Shown here one piece after another: positions 11,672-21,875 of a DNA stretch of 64,000 nucleotides; the stretch's first letter is position 1, and every line of letters starts with the position of its first letter. This stretch comes from Symsagittifera roscoffensis (lineage: Eukaryota; Xenacoelomorpha; Acoela; Convolutidae). The notes beneath the pieces are model-generated. The model was not told the DNA's origin. It saw only the letters and a list, made by a program, of their open reading frames with translations, and searched no databases. The stretch spans positions 24,809,821 to 24,873,820 of the forward strand of contig NC_087071.1 in the NCBI RefSeq assembly GCF_963678635.1, in the 5' to 3' direction. Position numbers and translations under genes: made by a program.

Positions 11672-12905
11672 TCTCGAACAAGACCTTACTAGATTAGAAT
11701 TAACCAAAATTAGATTAGAAATTAGACAAAAACATTTAAAAAATGTTATACGACAATAATTTAATTGAAATGTCTCTCCGACTCAATAGATCAGAGCCAA
11801 TATTCCGAACCATAATAGAACTACCCGGAATTGGAAGAAGACCTCGAACCAAAGACGACATACGACAAAGTAGAAACTTGCCGTATAGTTATATGATAGT
11901 TCGGCAAAAGCCAGAACAAACATTTATATTTCGAATACTACTTGCAATGAATTTAGATTTCCATTTGCAAACATAAAACCTTGAAGTTAATCTTCAAAAT
12001 CATTTCAGGCGCTAAACAAAATTAATATTATACAATAACGATTGATAAAAAGATCTAAGATCGTTTTCCTAAAACTCTGCAGTATTATACAAAACATGTT
12101 TGAAAAATATTTATTGGAAAATAGAAATAAAAATTAGTAGCATGACAATAAATGGTTAGTAATCATAAATCATCCTGTTGTTCCAGCTTCATCATCTAAA
12201 ACATAACAGCAATCATCAACTCACTAACATCATAAAACACTAAATCTTTCCTTTACACACATTTAAAACTTTATTAAAACTTAAAGTCACTTAATTTTAA
12301 AACCAGATCATCAATGCTTATCCTTGGATCTTAAATCATTTTCTACTTAATTAAATTTTAAATTTGATCATCAAGGCTTATCCTTGGATCAAACAGAACA
12401 ACTTTGTTCTCCCCCACCCACTTAATTAGTGTCTAACGACCTCAAACGTCGATTCACTACCCAACCCTTTCTAAAGACCCAAGACTAATAGAAATTTTTA
12501 AACAAAACTAATCATTCAAATTAGGATAAACAGTGAAGAACTTCGGTTATTCATCCTTCACTTGATCCCCCCTCTTACCAGACCCAGGATAAATCTTAGA
12601 CTTAGTAAGTTTAAAATAGTATCTAACGAACTACTCGCGTTCTAATTATACCTGAACCTTGTGGATCGATTTACTATTCTCCAACCCTTGAACACAATCA
12701 CTACCCCTAAGTAAGATTAAGTAAGTTAACACCTTAGCTTATACTAGTCACGAGAAAGTAAAAATCATTCTTCGGAATCGATATACTTTTCTCTCCAACC
12801 CTGAACAAATAGACCCAGGTTAAGCTAACCAAAAAATCGTAAGAACTAACAGTTTAGGAAAATAGAAATCATTTAACAACCTTTGCATCCGTCATACTAA
12901 ACCTT
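11672..12905 (+). other. Element 1 untranslated leader with internal repeats
   Basis: About 1.2 kb separates the primer site from the first long gene. It holds a pair of 25-bp direct repeats exactly 60 bp apart (12306-12330 and 12366-12390), each able to fold as ATCAAGG...CCTTGGAT. It also holds three looser repeats of a TCGAT...CCAACCCT...GAAC motif near 12448, 12664 and 12776. Possible splice donors with GTAAGT/GTAAGA occur near 12604, 12707 and 12719. The structure suits a packaging or splicing leader, but function is inferred only. Confidence 0.6.
11743..11976 (+). CDS. Short leader ORF, 77 aa, uncertain
   Basis: A 77-codon frame begins 72 nt after the primer site with an A-rich start context (A at -3). 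The peptide is basic with several Arg, has no signal peptide or membrane segment, and matches nothing I recognise. It could be a real leader peptide of the retroelement or a chance frame in AT-rich DNA. Its position ahead of the structured leader makes it worth recording, but there is no independent support for translation. Confidence 0.25.
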   Translation: MLYDNNLIEMSLRLNRSEPIFRTIIELPGIGRRPRTKDDIRQSRNLPYSYMIVRQKPEQTFIFRILLAMNLDFHLQT

Positions 12906-13373
12906 ATGTCATTTAAAAACCTAGGAAATAAACAAACAATCATTTTACACAATTGTGAAATAGATAACAAAAAATACGACCTTGTAATCACACCTCATAC
13001 ACAAACAGTTGGATACATTCGCACAAAACGACAAACACTAAAGAGAAAAATAATAACTAAACAAAGACAAATAACACAAAAAAGATTTTCAAAAAATCGA
13101 AACGCATTTTCAGAATCAGAAACCAACAGTTTAGACGAACTCTACAAATTAAAAGAATCAATAGATAAAAATTACCCACAACACGATCAATTATATTTTT
13201 CTGACTCAGAAACAACTTCAAATTCATCACAAAGAGGAAAAAGAAGAATAAAAAAACAGTATAAACACAAACCAGTACATTTATACAATTGGAATCAACC
13301 AATTCGACACATTAATAATTACATATTAACAGTCATCGAACGGAAAAATGAGTTCAACACACACCCCAGGTGA
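12906..13373 (+). CDS. Element 1 ORF1: small basic protein, 155 aa, unknown
   Basis: First long frame after the leader, encoding a Lys/Arg-rich hydrophilic protein. Basic clusters lie around residues 38-65 (KRQTLKRKIITKQRQ) and 110-125, with a Ser/Glu-rich stretch between. No signal peptide, membrane segment or zinc knuckle is visible. Its position before the capsid-like gene suggests a matrix-like or separate RNA-binding Gag part, but this is inference. Its end overlaps the start of the next frame by 26 nt (13348-13373), and that frame is offset by +1. The overlap could reflect reinitiation at the internal ATG, ribosomal frameshifting, or an indel. I do not recognise a homologous family. Confidence 0.6.
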   Translation: MSFKNLGNKQTIILHNCEIDNKKYDLVITPHTQTVGYIRTKRQTLKRKIITKQRQITQKRFSKNRNAFSESETNSLDELYKLKESIDKNYPQHDQLYFSDSETTSNSSQRGKRRIKKQYKHKPVHLYNWNQPIRHINNYILTVIERKNEFNTHPR

Positions 13374-14241
13374 CGAAACTCCAGATGACGATGAAATCTT
13401 TCCTTTTATAGTAGATGCAGATACTGATAGAGGACAACACATATTTTGTCAAAATTTACTCGTAAACTTATTTGAACCCGGAATCAGTCCATGTAAAACA
13501 GAGTTCCCCGATGTAAAAATCAAAAGACAAATCATAGATCACTACTTAAAAGATATATGCAACATAACACAACAGTATGGAATCTACTCCATAGAGTTCA
13601 CTTCCCCAAACCATAATAATAGAACATATACTATACAAACAGACGATCTTGATTTAGAATTTTCAAAAGTTTTTTCAGAATATATAAAAAGCATCCAATA
13701 CCATAACTCACAAAGAGCAAACTCCATATTCACCAATGAAGTTTTCGCAATAATATATAGTTATATTTCGATATTAGAAAACGAAATCCCACTAACAAAT
13801 GTCTCACCGACAGAAACATCTAAACATTTGAAAGTACGACATGAAATTACACTACTCTCTAGTTATTTAAACATCATTAAAGAAAATTTCACGAAAGATG
13901 ACGTTTCACAACATACCAAACACGATCTACAAAAAATTTTAGCATGGTTCATAATAGATTATTTCACACACAATATTGATTTAATTGCACAAGCAAGAAA
14001 AAATTTTAGACCCCAAAATTCGAACGATGATACCGCTATCACAGAACAATCAGATTATGTTTGGGACCCCGAATGGTCTCATCCCGCATTTATAAGCTTT
14101 CCACAATCAATCTCAAGTCAAGCAATAGGTACAATATCTTACATAAGAGATTATGTAAGAGTAATACCATTAACAATTGATGCAACACCATTAAACTATA
14201 ATACATTTTTACAATTATACAAGAAATCAATCCCCATATAA
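13348..14241 (+). CDS. gag: Element 1 Gag (capsid-like), 297 aa
   Basis: A mostly alpha-helical-looking protein placed where Ty3/gypsy elements carry Gag capsid. It has an acidic N-terminus (residues 5-30), a middle with regularly spaced hydrophobics, and a C-terminus rich in aromatic residues. No CCHC zinc knuckle is present. A highly basic Arg/Asn/Ser/Tyr-rich nucleocapsid-like tail follows immediately, but in the next (+1) frame (14195 onward). The last codons are CCC ATA TAA and the two frames overlap from 14195 to 14241, so fusion of capsid to nucleocapsid and protease would need a +1 shift, or the copy carries an indel. Assignment as Gag rests on position and downstream neighbours, not on a conserved motif. 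Confidence 0.65.
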   Translation: MSSTHTPGDETPDDDEIFPFIVDADTDRGQHIFCQNLLVNLFEPGISPCKTEFPDVKIKRQIIDHYLKDICNITQQYGIYSIEFTSPNHNNRTYTIQTDDLDLEFSKVFSEYIKSIQYHNSQRANSIFTNEVFAIIYSYISILENEIPLTNVSPTETSKHLKVRHEITLLSSYLNIIKENFTKDDVSQHTKHDLQKILAWFIIDYFTHNIDLIAQARKNFRPQNSNDDTAITEQSDYVWDPEWSHPAFISFPQSISSQAIGTISYIRDYVRVIPLTIDATPLNYNTFLQLYKKSIPI

Positions 14242-16378
14242 CTCAAGTTATAGAGGAAGATCACCAGAACGAAGAAACACGTATAATTCATCACAAAATC
14301 ACTACAATAGACCAAATAGTAGAAATAACTACTCCAGATCAAATTCAAATACACAACGATTTGTTTCTAGATCTAATTCCCAATCAAGAAATAACTACTA
14401 TCCAAACAATCAATCACGAAATTCATCGTACAATAGGAATAGAAACTACTCCTATAATCGAAATAGAAGTTATTCAAACAACCGAAACCAGAATTACCCG
14501 AACAATCGATCAAGGAATAACTCATATAATAGATCGAACTATAACAGACCAAACAATAATTACCAAAACAGATCGCGAAATAATTCACAAAATCGACACC
14601 CAAGTTATAATAATCGTTATAGAAATTATTCCCAATCACCACACCGGAATAATAATAACTATAATAATTCTAATAATCGCCACAGAAGTAGTACACCTAA
14701 ACATCAAAGGCAAATCAATCAAGTACAATCTAACCCAGAAACAACATCAGACCCTCCAGGTATTGATGACACAGTAACTGATGCGTTACAACTCAATCAA
14801 ATAAACTGTACATCATCAGATTCAGAAAGTGATACTGAAAACACTCTTGCTATCAATATGATAAAAGTCGAAAATGACTATGAATCTGTCATATATGAAC
14901 AACCCTTTCCATCACATATATATGAAAATCAATCAGAATTTCTTCAAAATTATTACACTACACCCATAAATTCCACACCAACGACGCAAGAAACAAACGA
15001 GATTAACACTACAAATCAAACCAATAAAAATACCAAAACAAAATGCTTGAATACAAACCACATTTATCAAAATATACAAAAAGAACAACCCAAAGAAAAA
15101 ATTTGGACAATACCATTTCTCTTAGAAAGCCCAAGAAATAAAGAATTTCAACCACCAGACCTTGAAATAGATTTTTTAATTGATTCAGGAGCAGAATCAA
15201 ACATAATAAACATTCCCACATGGAATGAAATAAAAACTTTACATCCAAAGCTAACACCTCTCGAAACCTCCAGTAAGTTAGCAACAGCACAAGGATCAAC
15301 ATTGATAAACTACGGAAAAATCCAATTATTTCTCCTCCCTACCAGAACAATGGAGCAAAGTAAAATTCTAAACAAGCCATTTAAACAAATATTCCATATC
15401 ACTGATATTAAATATAATATCATTGGAATACCATTTATTTCAAAGTATATACCAACAATTAACATACTAAATAGTAAAATATTAATCAAAGATAAATATA
15501 CAAAAACAAAAGAAACATCCTTAACATTTTTTCAAAGATTAAATAAACAACCACCATTTTTTTCAAAATTTTATCCGATATTTAACCAACAAAGAAAACA
15601 CCTGAAACCACTATCAGGAAACATCTATAATTTTTCAATCAAACAAGTTCACCAATATGATAAAGAACAAAATAAACAAAAATTTTATATGTCAGATTTT
15701 GAATTCAAACCTATTCATAAATTTTTCAAAATCACAATCTCTTCAATAAAATATTTGAAAAATTCGAATTCAGATATTATTTCCTTACATGTCTATAACA
15801 ACACACCTTACCAAGTAACATTACCTTTAGGACTTTTAGGATATTGTGAAACTAACGCTACAATATCACCAATACATGAAAAAGCCTATCGCGTAAATAA
15901 TATACTCCAATTACTAGATATTTGCCAATCTACAATTCTTAATGAAGAATTATCTATAAATAATATAATAAGTAACGAAAACAGAAATACGGATTATTTC
16001 ACAAAAACTCCATATTTCAAACCTACATTCAACATCAGTAACTACACAGAGAAACAACAAAAATTTTTAACAATGTTTAATTTCCAACATTCACAAATAA
16101 CACAAGACGAATTCGAAAAGTTAGCCAAACAGCTAATTAAATATTCATCAGTCTATGCAACATCAAAATTCGATGTTGGCAAAATCAGTTCATCACTACA
16201 TCTCCCATTAAAACCAGACGCAGTTTTCAAGAAACAGAGAGCAAGTAAAGTACCAATTCACTTACATGATAAAGTAAACAGATTACTCGATATTTTAGAA
16301 CAATACAACATTATATCACCAATAATAAAGAAGAACAACCAAAAGGCAACACATTCATCAACCCCGTTATCATTCTAG
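14195..16378 (+). CDS. pol: Element 1 nucleocapsid-like tail, protease and start of RT
   Basis: This frame is open from 14195, overlaps the capsid frame by 47 nt, and has its first in-frame ATG only at 14858. From about 14243 to 14700 it encodes a very basic Arg/Asn/Ser/Tyr-rich region with repeated RNxSYNRN-like units, resembling an RG/RS-type RNA-binding nucleocapsid without zinc fingers. The retroviral aspartic protease follows, with DSGAESN at 15182-15202 in place of the commoner DTG. The N-terminal RT region comes last. The frame ends at TAG 16376-16378 inside RT, whose continuation lies in the -1 frame from about 16320. No canonical slippery heptamer is visible at that point, so this break looks like an indel. 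The product would be a Gag-Pol-type polyprotein acting in virus-like particles. Confidence 0.75.
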   Translation, partial: TIIHFYNYTRNQSPYNSSYRGRSPERRNTYNSSQNHYNRPNSRNNYSRSNSNTQRFVSRSNSQSRNNYYPNNQSRNSSYNRNRNYSYNRNRSYSNNRNQNYPNNRSRNNSYNRSNYNRPNNNYQNRSRNNSQNRHPSYNNRYRNYSQSPHRNNNNYNNSNNRHRSSTPKHQRQINQVQSNPETTSDPPGIDDTVTDALQLNQINCTSSDSESDTENTLAINMIKVENDYESVIYEQPFPSHIYENQSEFLQNYYTTPINSTPTTQETNEINTTNQTNKNTKTKCLNTNHIYQNIQKEQPKEKIWTIPFLLESPRNKEFQPPDLEIDFLIDSGAESNIINIPTWNEIKTLHPKLTPLETSSKLATAQGSTLINYGKIQLFLLPTRTMEQSKILNKPFKQIFHITDIKYNIIGIPFISKYIPTINILNSKILIKDKYTKTKETSLTFFQRLNKQPPFFSKFYPIFNQQRKHLKPLSGNIYNFSIKQVHQYDKEQNKQKFYMSDFEFKPIHKFFKITISSIKYLKNSNSDIISLHVYNNTPYQVTLPLGLLGYCETNATISPIHEKAYRVNNILQLLDICQSTILNEELSINNIISNENRNTDYFTKTPYFKPTFNISNYTEKQQKFLTMFNFQHSQITQDEFEKLAKQLIKYSSVYATSKFDVGKISSSLHLPLKPDAVFKKQRASKVPIHLHDKVNRLLDILEQYNIISPIIKKNNQKATHSSTPLSF

Positions 16379-19089
16379 CTAAAGGAGAATCATTAAAAAT
16401 CGTTCTCGATGCTAGATACCTCAATTCACTTATAGATGAATCAAAATGTAATTGGCCCATTGAACCAATACAAGTTATTTTAACAAAAATAAACGGCAAA
16501 TACTTTACAACCGCCGATATGAATAGTGCATACAATCAAATGCCACTAGATGAACAATCACGACGTTTAACACAATTTGTTATCGGAAACCAACAATATG
16601 AATTTAACCGCTTATTCTATGGAATATCCATAGGACCAGCAGCATTTTCAGCTTTTATGAGCAAAATTTTTAGACCACTAATACTCAAGAAAAACGCAAT
16701 CACCTATCTAGACGATGTTTTTATGCAATCACAAACAAAAGACGAAATGTTCAACGTTTTAGAAAAATATCACCAAATATTTCAGAACGAAAATCTGAAG
16801 GCCGCCCCCGATAAATCACACTTCTTTTTGACAAGAGTTAAATTCTTAGGACATAACATAGAAAGAAAAACAATCACTCCACTGAAATCACGCATTGACG
16901 CTATTCAAAAACTTCAACCACCAACAAATAAAAAGAAAATCCAAGAATTCCTTGGAATGTTAAACTTTTTAAGTAAATATGTTTATAAAATGCAATTATA
17001 TCTACGACCATTTTACAACATCCTTAGACAACAAAATAATTTTGAATGGAATACAGAACATCAAGCACGATTCGAAGAAATAAAGAAACTTTTAACTGAA
17101 CAAATTTCAAATACAATCCCAGACCCTGATCAACCATTTTATGCAATGTGCGATGCTTCGAACTTTGGCATCGGCGCAGCACTATTACAATCACATAATG
17201 GTACAAATAAAATGAACCTGATATCAGCAAATTCTCGATTATTCACTCAAGCAGAGCTACGACTCTCAACTCTAATGAGAGAATGTACAGCCATAATATA
17301 TACACTGACAGAATATGAATTTCTGATACTTGGATCAAAGCATCCAACAGTTTTATTCACAGACCACAAACCGATCATTTTTCTTTTCACACAGAAATCT
17401 AACCCAAACCACCGAGTTTACAGATTTCAACTAATTCTAATGAAATTTCCAAACTTACATATAGTTTGGACTGCAGGAAAAAATCTTGCATTACCAGACA
17501 CCTTAAGTCGAAATACACCACCTGAATTACTTACACGAAAAACAACAGTTGAAATACCCAAAAATATAAAATTCTACCTTGCAGAAAACGAAACATCACC
17601 TCGATTAGAATGCAAATATGCAGTTAAAACTGATATTGAACAATCACAAATAAATAATTTACAACATTTCCCACTTTATTTAGATTGTCAAAATAATCAT
17701 TATGAAGTTGATTTACTTGGAACATCAACCTTCAAACCAATCCCATATTCTCAATGGATAAAAAATAACACCCAACAAAAACGAACAAAACAACACCCGC
17801 CTAAAAAAGACCATTTTCCACTAATTGAAAAAGAAGATTTAACTGATAAAATAAATTTATCAGGACCACAAACAAATGATTCAAAATACACAATAAATCA
17901 AGTTTTTGACCTCCATGACCCACTTGATACAATACCCTTATCTAAATTAGAAATCGAAAACATTTTCCTCCCCCCAACAGAAACAATTACAATTTCAACA
18001 CTGAAACAATATCAAAACCTTGACCCAGTAATTCGACAACTGAAATCATGGCACAAATATAAAACTAAACCTATCAAAGCAGATTCAACCATTCTAGGAA
18101 ACAAAACACTCCTCCGATACTTTCGCAAATTTAACAACACAACAATTAACGAAAATACAGACCTTTTAGAGTATAACCTAAATGAGTCTACAGTTCCATG
18201 TCTCCCTTTAAGTATGATTGTTATAGCTTTTAATATTTCACATACACAAAACATTAAAGGACACTCTGGATCAGAAAAAACATATTCAAAATTTATACAA
18301 AATTTTTACTTCCCAAATGCACCAATTTGGATAAAAGTACTATGCAATGATTGTATAGTATGTCAACTAAATAAACCTTACCCAAATCAAAAACAAATAG
18401 CACAGAAACAAGATTTTAAAGGACAAAGTTTGTACTTTAATCACCGTATCTCATTTGATACTAAAGGACCAATTTCACCCTCATCAGAAGGAAACTCCTA
18501 CATTATGGTAATTGTTGACGCATTTACACATTATGTAGCACTTAACCCAGTACCACATTGTAACGCTTATTACGCATATACAACACTCTATGAACACTGG
18601 ATAGCAAAATTTGGACTACCAGAAATTTTAGTCACAGACAATGGTACAGAATTCATAAATAATGAAATAATAACACTATGTCATTTATACAACATTAAAC
18701 ACAAACCACGTACATCTCATGCACCTTGGACAAACGGCTTAGTCGAAGGTATGAACCGTTCACTACAAGAATATCTTAGATGTATCATCAACGGAAATGA
18801 TACAAAATATACCGAATGGTCAGCAGATGTAAAATTATTTCCCTTAGCATATAATTCACAAATTACGACAACTTTAGGAATGTCACCATACGAAATGGTT
18901 TTTAACCAAAAGCCACGCAAACCAATAATGTTTACAGCAAATTCCCATAAAAACGCACAAGGTTATTGTCAACCAAATAAAGATTCAATTTGTTATAACC
19001 TCCCATTACATACGCACGATGAAGATCATTTTCATCACCCACAAATTCTTAAACTAGCCTCCGGTACACACCGAATGGATTTTAAATAG
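16273..19089 (+). pseudogene. pol: Element 1 RT, RNase H and integrase (frame-broken at both ends)
   Basis: The frame is open from 16273; its first ATG (16519) lies within RT motif A, so it is not a true start. Counting from 16519: RT active site YLDD at residues 63-66; RNase H Asp residues near 212, 282 and 327 (LPDTLSR); integrase zinc-binding H575, H582 and a CxxCQ at 612-616; catalytic D647, D707 and E743, the classic D,D(35)E spacing. The RT-RNase H-integrase order places the element in Ty3/gypsy. Upstream RT lies in the previous frame up to 16378. Downstream, the integrase C-terminal domain moves to the +1 frame inside an AC-rich run between 19058 and 19089. All catalytic residues are present, so only the two frame breaks are disabling. 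Confidence 0.9.
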
Positions 19090-19717
19090 AGATAAGAAAC
19101 ACAATGAAATTTACCAAAAAATAACGAAAAAGTTATTACAAAGACAAAACATAAATGAACAAATCAATTCACGTTTTACACCAGCTTCCGATTTAAAAAT
19201 TGGAACATTTGTTTTAATACCTAATTTTAATACTCAAAAAGGAATTTCTAAAAAATTACAACCCCTCCGAAAAGGACCCTACCAAATAATTGCAAAACCC
19301 ACTGATGTCACATATAAAATTACCGACTCAAACAAAAAAGAAATCGTTCAACATCGAAACAACCTATTACCTTATTACCCAAAAGAATACGCACTCCGCG
19401 AATTAACTCAATTATATTCTTTCACAGGATTAAAAATCATTCAAAATGAACCACATCTGAAAAACACAGAACAAAATGATAACCCCACCGAAAATCAAAA
19501 CACAAAACCAACCGCAACCAAAATCAATACACAAAACCATAAAGAATCTCCAAAACAAAGAAAAAATAGACAAATGACCGAACAAATAATACCCCAAGAA
19601 GAAATAGACAAATCAGAACATAGAAAAACAACAAGACTCCGAAATCAACCACGTAAAAACTACAAAATGTTCATCCCTCAATCTAAAATATTAAAGAAAG
19701 TAGAATTTAAAAAGTAA
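19058..19717 (+). pseudogene. pol: Element 1 integrase C-terminal domain, out of frame
   Basis: A 219-codon open stretch without an early ATG continues integrase in the frame +1 to its catalytic core. It contains the segment typical after gypsy-type cores: an FTPASDLKIGTFVLIPN-like stretch followed by KLQPLRKGPYQII and a VQHRNNLLPYY stretch, the small SH3-like DNA-binding fold found after D,D(35)E cores. After about residue 110 comes a long Lys/Asn/Gln-rich basic tail ending KKVEFKK. The overlap with the upstream frame is only 32 nt and lies in ACACAC-like sequence where slippage is likely. It is real integrase sequence that the present reading frame cannot join. Confidence 0.8.
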
Positions 19718-20544
19718 TTTTAAGATTTTATACTTCACAATCTTGAAACCTCCGTAACAGTTTTCATTTCATTTTTTCAAAATAACATGCTCACAAGTAC
19801 GCAATAATTCTAGTTCAAAATAGACCAATAGGATTCATCCAATCCGCCACTTTCTCTAACTCAAACTAAGATCAATTAGACGAATAATCTAGAACTCCAG
19901 GCACATCTCTAACTATAACTTTACAACCTCCAGGTCAAAAATAAGCAAACCACTCCAACTTGACAGCTAAAATAAATATCACCATAATACCGTACCCCTC
20001 CCTTATCTAATAACCCAAAGATCAACAATATTTCCCCAACTCAGACCACGAATACCCCCAAAACAAATTTGATAACTTAGCCTAAAGTAACAAAATGAAG
20101 ATTTTAATTAGCCTAAAGTATAAAAATCTCACCATACCCCGGATCATTTGACAAACAAAAATAAAGAAAAAGACGACCTCCCAGTCACCATGAAAATTGC
20201 CCCCAACAATTTTTTACAAAACTCAACCCACTTGTCAAAAAACTAATAAATAATTCGACCACACTAGAAAATCGCCTCAAACAGCAAAAAATATTCGACC
20301 AAGAGATCATTTCTTAAATGCTTTTCTCTCAAACAGTTGCTCAAATACTTATAAATTTTAAACATTTTTTTTCAATACTTGAAGCCTTTATAATATTTCT
20401 TTTTGATATACTTGAATCTTTTCTAATAATCTTAATCATTTTTTGTAACATTTTTTAAATTTTCTACACTATACTCGAACTATTCCTCCAACTTTCCAAA
20501 ACCCTTGAATATATCCACAGGTACGATTTTCACAACTTGTCTAA
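19718..20544 (+). other. Element 1 pol-env intergenic region
   Basis: About 830 nt with no convincing gene. It is C/A-rich in its first part and T-rich from about 20340. A plausible 3' splice acceptor (pyrimidine-rich stretch ending ATATCCACAG) ends at 20520, just before the small membrane-protein frame. That position would suit a spliced subgenomic env-type RNA. Splicing is inferred only. Confidence 0.45.
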
Positions 20545-20733
20545 ATGATACGAACAATTTTCAGTAGAACTGATATTTTTTTATTGTTTGTAATTTTCAT
20601 AACATTTTTATCATCCCTCATTTTGACCATATGTAAATGTATAAAGAAAGCAATCATCACATTTGCCCTAGCAACAATTTTTCTTATTACTTTTTTGGAA
20701 GAATATTATAATAAACATAAACCTTCCCACTAA
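20545..20733 (+). CDS. Element 1 small membrane peptide, 62 aa
   Basis: A short frame whose product is dominated by hydrophobic residues. One likely membrane segment spans about residues 11-30 and a second about 36-51, separated by a short KCIKK basic loop, with a charged C-terminus (EEYYNKHK). It has no cleavable signal with a clear processing site, and could be a small double-spanning or viroporin-like protein, or an upstream leader peptide for env. It starts 24 nt after a candidate splice acceptor. I do not recognise a family. AT-rich DNA can give hydrophobic frames by chance, so confidence is moderate. Confidence 0.45.
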   Translation: MIRTIFSRTDIFLLFVIFITFLSSLILTICKCIKKAIITFALATIFLITFLEEYYNKHKPSH

Positions 20734-20738
20734 AGTAA

Positions 20739-21875
20739 CAATTCAAAAATCCATCAAAAATTGCTACCCAACAGTCACAGAATCAGTCTTCACCGACATC
20801 ATCCCAAGATAATCCAACACCACCTTCAACTACTCAAAATCCTCAAACATCTACACGAATTTCTTTTCAAGACAATCCATACACTTTTGAAGAACGGCAC
20901 GCTCGTTTATCTGAACCACTAGAACCAGTTCAACGACAAGCATCTCTAAGTGAACCAACATATAATCTTTACCCAACACTACCACAAGAACTAAGTAGAA
21001 TACGAAACCTTAGTCAAAACCAAAACACAACAGAAATAAATAGACAAATTATACATCCTCGACGAAATAGAAATTTTCAAACTCCCCGAGTTCATTTTGA
21101 TATACCTCAATCCCCATCACAAACCACTCCAGAAAACACCACTGGTATCACACCAGAAACTCCTACACTTTTTTCACAACGAAGCACTTCAAGTCTACCT
21201 TCAGACTACTTAGGTTCAACACCAACATCTGAACAAGCACGAGAAAATCCTTTTAACCCCCCAAACCTAACATCACGACTGCCATATTGGACTACACATT
21301 CATTTACACAAGGTGAACCAAATTTAGTCAATGACCCCATAGATATTTCTACGGATACAACAACATCCTCATCACTACCAGAAACATTATCACTACCATC
21401 AACACCATCAATAAGCCAATTTTCACCACCACCCTTTAACCTAAATTTTCCAAATAATCTCGACGCCAGATATCGAGAACAATCATCAATAAATATTCCT
21501 TTAAGACTAGATTGGAATACATTCACAGCACCTCCACCACTATTTGGACAACATCAAGAAAGTAACCGCCTTCATAACTGGGCACTTAATAGATTACAAT
21601 ATCGCCAAGATATTCATAACGATATCCGTGATCACAATATTCAAATACTCCAACAAAACAGTTTACAATTAAAGTTTGAAATCACAGTTAAGTTAAATAA
21701 CATTACCCAACATCCCTACCCATTAAATCCACCTAACATAACAGCTCAATCACTACCACCACCGTTTATAACTACTGAAGTAATATACAAATACGACAGA
21801 TATACCAAAAACACAATTGGTTACATTACATTTTATAACCCATACTCAGGATTATCATACACATGTATATTCTAA
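20739..21875 (+). CDS. Element 1 ATG-less 378-codon ORF before env
   Basis: A 378-codon frame is open from 20739 to the TAA at 21873-21875, and I find no in-frame ATG in it. The N-terminal two thirds is Ser/Thr/Pro/Gln/Asn-rich and probably disordered. The last roughly 110 residues look more structured, with alternating charged and hydrophobic residues. There is no clear membrane segment. It overlaps the env start by 13 nt in another frame. It cannot be reached by simple frameshift from the 62-aa frame, because a stop at 20736-20738 lies between them. It would need a splice junction, a non-AUG start or an indel-corrected sequence. Such a long uninterrupted frame in this composition suggests real selection. 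Family unknown. Confidence 0.55.
   Translation, partial: QFKNPSKIATQQSQNQSSPTSSQDNPTPPSTTQNPQTSTRISFQDNPYTFEERHARLSEPLEPVQRQASLSEPTYNLYPTLPQELSRIRNLSQNQNTTEINRQIIHPRRNRNFQTPRVHFDIPQSPSQTTPENTTGITPETPTLFSQRSTSSLPSDYLGSTPTSEQARENPFNPPNLTSRLPYWTTHSFTQGEPNLVNDPIDISTDTTTSSSLPETLSLPSTPSISQFSPPPFNLNFPNNLDARYREQSSINIPLRLDWNTFTAPPPLFGQHQESNRLHNWALNRLQYRQDIHNDIRDHNIQILQQNSLQLKFEITVKLNNITQHPYPLNPPNITAQSLPPPFITTEVIYKYDRYTKNTIGYITFYNPYSGLSYTCIF

Noticed and set aside
14361-14777. 138-codon Ile/Thr-rich plus-strand frame over the nucleocapsid region
   Set aside because: It is the out-of-frame reading of the RN/SY-rich repeats; the adjacent frame continues directly into protease and is the credible one.
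16300-16340. Programmed -1 frameshift as an explanation of the RT break
   Set aside because: No X-XXY-YYZ heptamer is present, and a shift inside the RT fingers has no known parallel; an indel is more likely.
20700-20760. Frameshift fusion of the 62-aa membrane peptide to the ATG-less frame
   Set aside because: The ATG-less frame is closed by a stop at 20736-20738 and does not overlap the small frame, so a simple slip cannot link them.
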